26,549 bases of DNA from an uncultured Faecalibacterium sp. (lineage in GTDB: Bacteria; Bacillota; Clostridia; Oscillospirales; Ruminococcaceae): contig CAKTCY010000027.1 of the NCBI GenBank assembly GCA_934540955.1, forward strand, positions 1 through 26,549. Direction: 5' to 3'. The notes under the pieces were generated by a model. It was not told the origin of the DNA, ran no database searches, and saw nothing but the letters and a program-made list of their open reading frames with translations. Of this stretch, positions 20,842 to 26,549 are shown in pieces. The position numbers were made by a program, and so were the translations under genes. Each line of letters opens with the position of its first letter. The first letter of the stretch is position 1.

Positions 20842-23790
20842 TTACAAAATTTTGTGCAGCTCCTGCACAAGGTCGCCGATCACGATGGGCTTGGACAAAA
20901 AGCCGTTCATACCGCTTTCCAAGGCGTTGCGGCGGTCCTCATCAAAGGCGTTGGCGGTCATGGCAAGGATTGGGAGCGTTGCCCGGGCAGGGTCGTCCAA
21001 TGCGCGAATCTGCCGGGTGGCGGTATAGCCGTCCATGATCGGCATCTGCACATCCATCAGCACCAGATCATAGCTGCCCGGTGCGGCGGTGCTCACCTTT
21101 TCCACCGCCACGGCGCCGTTTTCGGCCGTATCGACCCGGAAGCCGTACTCCCGCAGGATCTCCAGCGCGATCTCGCGGTTCAGCTCGTTATCCTCTACCA
21201 GCAGGATGTGCTTACCCTTGAAGTCGGCGTTCTTATCCGGCAAAAGCCCCTGCGCCGCGTCCGTCTGCTTCTGCCCGAGGGCGCTCATCAGGGTCTCGCG
21301 CAGATCGGACATGAACATGGGCTTAGAGCAGAAGGCGGTCACACCGGCAGCCTTTGCCTCCACCTCAATATCAGACCAGTCGTAGGCGGTCAGAATGATG
21401 ATAGGCGTATCATCGTTCAGGCTGCGGATGCGGCGGGTGACCTCGATGCCGTTCATATCCGGCAAGCGCCAGTCGATGATATAGGCGTGGTAGGCATCGC
21501 TCATCTCGATAGACTGCCGCGCACGCAGCACCGCTTCCTTGCCGGAAAGGGTCCACTCGGCGCGCATACCCACCTTGACCAGCATCTTTGTCACGCTGTC
21601 GCAGGTGTTGAAATCGTCATCCGCCACCAGCGCTTTCAAGCCCTCCAACTCGGTGATCTTTTCCACCGGGCGCTGCTCGGTCTGTGCGCGCATGGGCACG
21701 CAAACGATAAACTCGCTGCCCTTGCCCTGCGCTGTCTGCACCTCGATGGTGCCGCCCATCATATCCACGATGTTTTTGGTGATGGCCATGCCAAGGCCGG
21801 TGCCCTGAATTTTACTGACCGTGGAGGTGCGCTCCCGCTCGAAGGGCTCAAAGATCTTTTGGGCAAACTCCGGGCTCATGCCGATGCCGTTATCCTTGAT
21901 GCGGAACTCGTACTGTCCGCAGCCGCGCACCTTACCGGCAAGCTGCCGCACCCGCACCGAGACCGTGCCGCCCGCCGGGGTGAACTTGATGGCGTTGGAC
22001 AGCAGGTTCAGCAGGATCTGGTTCAGCCGGGTCTTGTCGCAGTAGACGTTCTCGTCGGTCACGTCCATGGCGTCCATGTAAAGCTCCAGCTGCTTTGCAT
22101 AAATTTGCCCGCTGACGATGGTTTTCAGATCGTGCAGCACATCCGAAAGGTTGACCTCCACTTCTTCCAGATGGATCTTTCCGCTTTCAATGCGGCTCAT
22201 ATCCAGCACATCGTTGATGAGGGAGAGCAGATGGTTGCTGGATGCAAGGGTCTTGCCAAGATAATCCTTCACCCGCTCTTTATCGTCAATATTGCTGAGC
22301 GCCAGCGTGGTAAAGCCGATGATGGCGTTCATGGGGGTGCGGATATCGTGGGACATATTGGAAAGGAAGGTGCTCTTGGCGCGATTGGCTGTCTCGGCGG
22401 CAGCAACGGCATCCGAAAGTGCCTGATTCACCTTCCTGTCGGCGGTGCGGTCGGACATGACAAGAATGTACTTGGTTCTGCCCTCTACCTCGCTGCCCAT
22501 GGCAGTGAGGTGGAACCAGCGGCGCTCTTTGGTCTCCGCGTGCTCATACTCGAAGTCCCATTCGCGCTGTTCCCCGCTGGGAAGCCCTTCCAGAAGATTT
22601 TTGCCGTGCTCCGGGGAACCATTCGGGTACAGCTTGTCCAGAGTACGGATATCCTGCCGGACTTCTCTCCACGGGATGCCCAGCAGCCGCTCAATGTTCG
22701 GGCTGACGTAATCCACCTTGGTGGTCTTTGCGTCCAGCATCAGGAAAACATCGTCCACGTTCAGCGAAAGCTTTTGGAACAGCTCGTCCCGGTACGAGAT
22801 CTCGGTATTCTTCCGGCGCAGGGTGACATGGCTTCTGCGCACGATGAGCAGAATGACCAGCACCGCAAGGCCAAAGGCAATGCCTGCCACGATCTGCACC
22901 GTATAGAACCACAGCTTATCCAGACTGGCATTGACGATTTGAACCGGCACAAGCCCCACCATCGTCCAGTTCTGGACCTTCGTGCCCTCGTAGATCAGAT
23001 AATAACTGGTGTCGCCCAGCTTTACCCTCAGGTTTCCGCTGCTGTTCTGCACAAAGGCACTGGACAGCTCCGTGATCTGTTCCTCGGAAAGGTCGGAATA
23101 GTCGCGCAGCATCGCAATGAAGTTGTAAATGGTCTGCTTGCGGTTTACGGAATTGTCGATGATCACCCGCCCGTCCGGGTAGAGCACATAGCTGCTGGCA
23201 TTACCCTGAAAGGCAGAACCGTCCAGCAACCTCAGCACCGCATCATTGTAATAGGCAATAGCAACGGCATCGTAGGCAAAGCCCCGGTAGCTGCCCTGCG
23301 TTTCGGGACAGATGAACGCAAGCATCTGGGGCTTGCCGGGAAGCGCCGCATTCACGACGACATCCTTGCCCTCGGCAAGCTTTTCGTCCAGATTGGTCTG
23401 CAAGCCAAGATAGCCGGTCTCCCCGGTCACGGTCATGTAATTGCCGTCATAGGTGAGGAAGTAAAAGTCTACAAATCCGGTGTTCTTCTGCGCATCCTCG
23501 ATATACGCCTGAATTTCATCCTCATCCGAGGTATTTTCCAGAAAGCCGTTGTACAGATGCAGATAGGTCACATTTTTGCGCACCATCTCGGTGAGCATAT
23601 TGTTGGATTTGTGCAGCACCTCTTCCAGATGCAAGGTGCTTTCCTGATAGATGGTCTGCGACACAAACGAGAGGTACCGGACGCCGAAACCGGCTATCAG
23701 CAAAACCAGCAGAAGGATGGCACAAATGGCAGAGAGCCATTTCTGCCGGGGATGGCAGCTGCGTTTGGATCTTTGCTTTTCGTCTGCCAT
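20842..23790 (-). CDS. Hybrid sensor histidine kinase with PAS and two receiver domains
   Basis: This 982-residue membrane sensor has TM1 (about 19-40), an extracytoplasmic dCache-like domain (about 45-290), TM2 (about 294-317), a PAS domain (about 335-455), HisKA with phospho-acceptor H481 in NMSHDIRTP, and a HATPase domain with N-box NAIKF (599-603), DNGIGM (633-638) and GTGLGM (663-668). Two receivers follow: REC1 (about 717-838, D773) and REC2 (about 859-982, D913). No HPt or DNA-binding output is present, so signal must pass to a separate protein. ATG at 23788-23790 follows GAGGTGAG and lies 5 bases after the stop of the binding-protein gene, so the two are coupled. The ligand is unknown; the partner suggests a sugar or similar solute. 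Confidence 0.93.
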   Translation of the reverse strand: MADEKQRSKRSCHPRQKWLSAICAILLLVLLIAGFGVRYLSFVSQTIYQESTLHLEEVLHKSNNMLTEMVRKNVTYLHLYNGFLENTSDEDEIQAYIEDAQKNTGFVDFYFLTYDGNYMTVTGETGYLGLQTNLDEKLAEGKDVVVNAALPGKPQMLAFICPETQGSYRGFAYDAVAIAYYNDAVLRLLDGSAFQGNASSYVLYPDGRVIIDNSVNRKQTIYNFIAMLRDYSDLSEEQITELSSAFVQNSSGNLRVKLGDTSYYLIYEGTKVQNWTMVGLVPVQIVNASLDKLWFYTVQIVAGIAFGLAVLVILLIVRRSHVTLRRKNTEISYRDELFQKLSLNVDDVFLMLDAKTTKVDYVSPNIERLLGIPWREVRQDIRTLDKLYPNGSPEHGKNLLEGLPSGEQREWDFEYEHAETKERRWFHLTAMGSEVEGRTKYILVMSDRTADRKVNQALSDAVAAAETANRAKSTFLSNMSHDIRTPMNAIIGFTTLALSNIDDKERVKDYLGKTLASSNHLLSLINDVLDMSRIESGKIHLEEVEVNLSDVLHDLKTIVSGQIYAKQLELYMDAMDVTDENVYCDKTRLNQILLNLLSNAIKFTPAGGTVSVRVRQLAGKVRGCGQYEFRIKDNGIGMSPEFAQKIFEPFERERTSTVSKIQGTGLGMAITKNIVDMMGGTIEVQTAQGKGSEFIVCVPMRAQTEQRPVEKITELEGLKALVADDDFNTCDSVTKMLVKVGMRAEWTLSGKEAVLRARQSIEMSDAYHAYIIDWRLPDMNGIEVTRRIRSLNDDTPIIILTAYDWSDIEVEAKAAGVTAFCSKPMFMSDLRETLMSALGQKQTDAAQGLLPDKNADFKGKHILLVEDNELNREIALEILREYGFRVDTAENGAVAVEKVSTAAPGSYDLVLMDVQMPIMDGYTATRQIRALDDPARATLPILAMTANAFDEDRRNALESGMNGFLSKPIVIGDLVQELHKIL

Positions 23791-23795
23791 TCCGC

Positions 23796-25664
23796 TCACC
23801 TCAATGTCATGTAGTTTTCCGGCTCTGCAAGCGCTGCGCCGCCGCCGGAGACGTGATCGCGCCACGTGTCTTTTACCCACGCGTCTCCGTCCTCAGACGC
23901 GCCGCTCTCGCTGGCAAGCAGGGCTTCCATCTGCTTTGACGTTGCCAGGCAGGTCACGGTAACGGTGTCGTCGTCCTTCAGCGGCTGCCCGTTGCGGGTG
24001 ATGCCGGTCAGGGTATAGCTGCCGTTATTCTCTTTTACCTCCACGGCAATGCCGCTGACCACCGGCAGCGAGCCGCGGTTGAAGGGCACAAAGCCGCCCT
24101 CGCAGCCCTCCACATAGACGCGGACGAGTTCCTTCAGCTGGGCACCGGTCATGGTGCGCTGGCGGGACATCAAGCCGTTGGGCATGATCATGGAAGCCGC
24201 CATCTTTTGGGTATAGTCTGCCTGCAGCACACTGCCGGTAAAGCTGTTTGCAGTGGCAAGCAGCACATCGGTGCCATACACGCCGCGCAGCGTGTTTGCC
24301 ATAACGGAGAAGGCGGCGTTACCGCCGTTTGCGTGGAACACGTTGGAATAGCTCTGCCCGGAGCTCAGCACGGTCTCGTCCGCAGCGGTCGCTTTTTCGG
24401 CAAGAAGCTGGGCATTGAACGACTGATACGCCCGCTTGGCGGTAAGCTCGCCCGCGATCATCCGGGAGACTACATCCTTGGAAACGGCAAAGAAAGCGTT
24501 GGAGGCAATGCGGATATACATATGGTTTTCTTCCACCACATCGCGTACATCCTTCATATAATCGGTCAGGCGCAGGGGGACGTTCTGGCTGTAGCTCAGC
24601 ACATCCTGCCCGTCGGCAACGATGCGGTTTTGCGCATCCTCCGAGAGCATAACGTTGAGCACCTTCATGGCTTTTTCCCGGCGTGCGGTGTCCTGCTCCA
24701 GATCCCGGTTCAGGGCAACCTGGAAATAGGGGGTGGTCATGATCCACTTTTCGCCGTTCTGGCTGAAGAAGGGCAAAAAGGTGGTGTCGATGCCCTCATC
24801 CTGAAACATCTTCACGCCGGCAGAGCTGCCAAAGTACATGGCAGCTTCCCCGTTCCGGAAGAGGTTCATCACATCATCGTAGGTATGCGCAAGGTCGTCC
24901 GCCGTAAGGCAAGTGTCCTGAATGAACTGCTCCATCCGCTCAAAGCCGCCCGGCCACACGGTGTCGTCCAAGCCCACCCGCACGGTGCTGGCAGGGTCGC
25001 TGTAAGCGGTGCGCCACTTGCGCCCTTCCGTAGTGGTAAGCTCGGCAGCGGAAAGCCCCTGCAGGGTCTCCATGCAGGTGTAGTCGTAGGCATAATCGGC
25101 GGTGAAGCCGCGGATGCCCACCGCTTCAAACGCCTGACAGGCCGCCACAAAGCTTGCGTAATCGGTGGGCAGCGGGATATCGTACTGCTCAAAAAGGCCG
25201 CGGTTGACCACAAAGCCGTGGGCATCGGCGCAGACCGGCAGCCAGTTCACGCTGCCGTCCTCGTTTTTAAAGCTGTTGAGGTAGGTGTTGTACACAGCGC
25301 CCGCCTCGTTGGTCAGGGCAAGGTTCATCAGGCTGTCCTTCAGCGGGGCAGCATCGTGCAGCGAGAAGCGGCAGCAGGTGATGATATCCGGCAGACCGCC
25401 ATTCTGCTGCAAAAACTTGTAAAAATCCAGATCGTTGTTGCCGACGATGAACTCAATATTCACGTCCGGCAGCTGGGACTGGACATAAGGCGCATAAATC
25501 TCGTAGAGGCCATTCGTCCACAGATACACCTGAATGGTCTGGGCGTCCTCCTGCTGCTGTACCTGTTCTGGGCTTTTTGTGCCGCAGCCGGTCAGCAGGG
25601 ACAGCCCCACCACCAGCGCCAAAAGCGCAGAAATAAGGCGGTGCAATGTTCTTTTGTTTGTCAA
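23796..25664 (-). CDS. Extracellular solute-binding lipoprotein, family 1 type
   Basis: This 622-residue protein starts with TTG at 25662-25664, supported by GAGGAG 7 bases upstream and by the signal peptide [20 protein letters not shown], followed by lipobox LTGC with C27. An ATG-like start further upstream is not needed. The first 400 residues have the two-lobe pattern of family 1 (sugar-type) binding proteins: [41 protein letters not shown] and later [32 protein letters not shown]. The last 200 residues are an extra region with a short-repeat, beta-rich look, not usual for transport-only binding proteins. No permease or ATPase follows; a hybrid kinase gene does. It is therefore probably a sensory co-receptor. 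Confidence 0.87.
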   Translation of the reverse strand: MTNKRTLHRLISALLALVVGLSLLTGCGTKSPEQVQQQEDAQTIQVYLWTNGLYEIYAPYVQSQLPDVNIEFIVGNNDLDFYKFLQQNGGLPDIITCCRFSLHDAAPLKDSLMNLALTNEAGAVYNTYLNSFKNEDGSVNWLPVCADAHGFVVNRGLFEQYDIPLPTDYASFVAACQAFEAVGIRGFTADYAYDYTCMETLQGLSAAELTTTEGRKWRTAYSDPASTVRVGLDDTVWPGGFERMEQFIQDTCLTADDLAHTYDDVMNLFRNGEAAMYFGSSAGVKMFQDEGIDTTFLPFFSQNGEKWIMTTPYFQVALNRDLEQDTARREKAMKVLNVMLSEDAQNRIVADGQDVLSYSQNVPLRLTDYMKDVRDVVEENHMYIRIASNAFFAVSKDVVSRMIAGELTAKRAYQSFNAQLLAEKATAADETVLSSGQSYSNVFHANGGNAAFSVMANTLRGVYGTDVLLATANSFTGSVLQADYTQKMAASMIMPNGLMSRQRTMTGAQLKELVRVYVEGCEGGFVPFNRGSLPVVSGIAVEVKENNGSYTLTGITRNGQPLKDDDTVTVTCLATSKQMEALLASESGASEDGDAWVKDTWRDHVSGGGAALAEPENYMTLR

Positions 25665-25688
25665 ATTCGTTCTCCTCACAACTCTCGG

Positions 25689-25715
25689 GCAGCTGCCGTT
25701 TTGCGGCAAAGCTGC
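25689..25715 (-). promoter_or_regulatory. Strong hairpin just upstream of the binding-protein ribosome site
   Basis: On the minus strand GCAGC..TGCCG (25703-25715) and CGGCAGCTGC (25689-25698) pair with a 2-base bulge around a short A-rich loop. The hairpin ends about 11 bases before GAGGAG. No U-run follows, so it may affect ribosome access or message stability rather than end transcription. Confidence 0.45.
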
Positions 25716-25879
25716 TATGGCTCACTGCTCGTACATCACCGCCCGCAAGAGTGTGCGCTGTAAAACCTGCCCACGGAAATGATGCCGCAAATAGTTTGCG
25801 TGCGTCCTGTTTTGTACTTTTCCGATACCGCAAAAAGCCTTTGGGTGGCACAGGCACAGCACAAGAGTGACATAAAAAT

Positions 25880-25908
25880 ATTTTACCATTCTCAGGAAGG
25901 ATTTTCAA
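25880..25908 (-). promoter_or_regulatory. Promoter of the binding-protein/kinase operon
   Basis: Minus-strand TTGAAA (25903-25908) and TAAAAT (25880-25885) have a 17-base spacer. TGG before the -10 gives an extended -10. The start of transcription would be near 25873, giving a leader of about 210 bases. Confidence 0.75.
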
Positions 25909-25926
25909 TCAATTTTCACATATTCA

Positions 25927-25986
25927 TTTGCAAAAGCCACGCGCGTCCGATTTCTTTGCTGCAGCGGATGCACCTTTTTGCAAAAG
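25927..25986. repeat. TTTGCAAAAG repeats upstream of the binding-protein promoter
   Basis: TTTGCAAAAG occurs at 25927-25936 and at 25977-25986, start to start 50 bases, just upstream of the -35 element. The first copy continues as TTTGCAAAAGCC, identical to 14785-14796 upstream of glvC. Confidence 0.4.
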
Positions 25987-25992
25987 GCAAAC

Positions 25993-26040
25993 AAAAAGGG
26001 AGCCTTGGCGCGGACAAACGTCCGGGCAAAGCCCCCTTTT
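25993..26040. terminator. Terminator downstream of the pentapeptide-like gene
   Basis: AAAAAGGG.GCC..GGC.CGGAC (from 25993) pairs with GTCCG.GC..GC.CCCTTTT (to 26040), with small mismatches around an AAAC loop. A- and T-runs flank it. It ends the minus-strand gene at 26103 and insulates the promoter at 25880-25908. Confidence 0.82.
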
Positions 26041-26102
26041 GCGGTTATCGTATTCCGTCCTACCCGTTGCTTGACAGCGGTGTGGCCGCTGCCCGCCCCG
26101 GT

Positions 26103-26549
26103 TCAGGACAGCTTGATCTTCAGATCTGCCAGCAGCTTCACCGCCTCCGGCAGCGAGAACTTGGCATCCTTCAGGCGGCTACCCAGAATATCCACCTTAT
26201 AGCCAGTGGCATCCCGGAAATCTGCCTTGCGCAGATCGCACTGATAGAATTCTGTTTCGTGCAGCTCTGTGCCCCTGAAGCTTGCCAGCTGCATCTCGCA
26301 CTTGGCAAACATGGAGCCTACGATCTCGTTGCCGTTTGAAAAATCGAAGCGGTTGAAGTTCATTTCGGTAAAGGTGTTGTATTTCAGGCTGCAATCCTTC
26401 AGGGTGTGGATGGGGTCCGGGAAGGCGCCATTGGACAGCAGCGGCGCCCACTCGATCTCCTGCAGGCGGCAATCCTCAAAATCCAGCGACTGCACCGAGG
26501 AGGACACGCTCCGCAGCCCGGTGATCTCGCACCGCACGAACCGGCACTC
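26103..26549 (-). CDS. Pentapeptide-repeat-like protein (C-terminal part, cut by window edge)
   Basis: The frame is open to the last base of the window, and the first visible residues are ECRFVRCEITGLRS. No start is needed inside; the GTG at 26535-26537 is internal. About 149 residues are visible. Many five-residue units of the form A(D/N)(L/F)xx can be seen, such as SLDFEDCRLQ, EMNFNRFDFSNG, LASFRGTELHETEFYQCDLRKADFRDATG. They predict a right-handed quadrilateral beta-helix. A short helical tail (LPEAVKLLADLKIKLS) closes the protein. Pentapeptide proteins have varied roles, including gyrase protection, so no function is assigned. A terminator lies 60 bases downstream. Confidence 0.82.
   Translation of the reverse strand, partial: ECRFVRCEITGLRSVSSSVQSLDFEDCRLQEIEWAPLLSNGAFPDPIHTLKDCSLKYNTFTEMNFNRFDFSNGNEIVGSMFAKCEMQLASFRGTELHETEFYQCDLRKADFRDATGYKVDILGSRLKDAKFSLPEAVKLLADLKIKLS

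Noticed and set aside
20854..23814. Plus-strand open frame of 986 codons opposite the hybrid kinase
   Set aside because: Exactly mirrors the kinase gene; its translation is His/Gly/Leu-rich with no domain.
1..26549. tRNA, rRNA, CRISPR arrays, insertion sequences, prophage genes
   Set aside because: None were seen by eye: no regularly spaced repeats, transposase or integrase motifs, or tRNA-like cloverleaf ends.

Overview
The window reads as chromosomal DNA of a fairly GC-rich low-oxygen Firmicute, most likely a Faecalibacterium-like member of the Oscillospiraceae. This is inferred from strong AGGAGG-type ribosome sites, TTGACA/TATAAT promoters often with an extended -10, the secG-rnr order, a GldA/F/G-type ABC operon, lipoproteins with Gram-positive style lipoboxes and a PTS/GH4 alpha-glucoside locus. 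No mobile element, CRISPR array, rRNA or tRNA was seen. Most genes lie on the minus strand. Long open frames on the plus strand opposite them are codon-bias shadows.

Layout: (1) 1-1565, minus: the left edge of a polyamine ABC operon, with potA first and potB cut by the window edge, preceded by a clear promoter and a two-hairpin leader. (2) 1654-5933, minus: a four-gene operon of ATPase (GTG start), permease, GldG-like auxiliary membrane protein and DUF4340 protein. (3) 6130-7142: rpmE (zinc-ribbon L31) with its promoter, leader and terminator, then a divergent pair of a 95-residue unknown protein and a small XRE regulator that share an intergenic region with two operator-like repeats. (4) 7213-11458, minus: a class B penicillin-binding protein, secG and rnr. 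(5) 11672-15664: an alpha-glucoside PTS locus, glvC (EIICB) then glvA (6-phospho-alpha-glucosidase) on the minus strand, with a divergent RpiR-type regulator. (6) 15785-18800: an exported flavoprotein reductase with a covalent-FMN site, divergent from a LysR regulator. (7) 18911-20511, minus: an operon of two uncharacterised multi-pass membrane proteins (the first-transcribed resembles DUF5058) with its own promoter and an attenuator-like leader. (8) 20512-20841: non-coding DNA with three strong inverted repeats, including a plus-strand terminator that no recognised gene explains. (9) 20842-25908, minus: a sensory operon of a solute-binding lipoprotein (TTG start) and a large hybrid histidine kinase, with a long leader. 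(10) 26103-26549, minus: the 3' end of a pentapeptide-repeat-like gene running off the window.

How it fits together: transport and sensing dominate. The glv locus would import and phosphorylate an alpha-glucoside and hydrolyse the phosphosugar inside the cell under RpiR control. The binding protein and hybrid kinase look like an extracellular ligand sensor, since no permease or DNA-binding response regulator is encoded with them. The flavoprotein is expected to work at the outer face of the membrane. The least explained parts are the sensory operon and its leader, the reductase with its unknown acceptor, the DUF5058 pair, the XRE/95-residue pair with its operators and the orphan terminator near 20.7 kb. 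All function calls come from reading motifs by eye; no database search was run.
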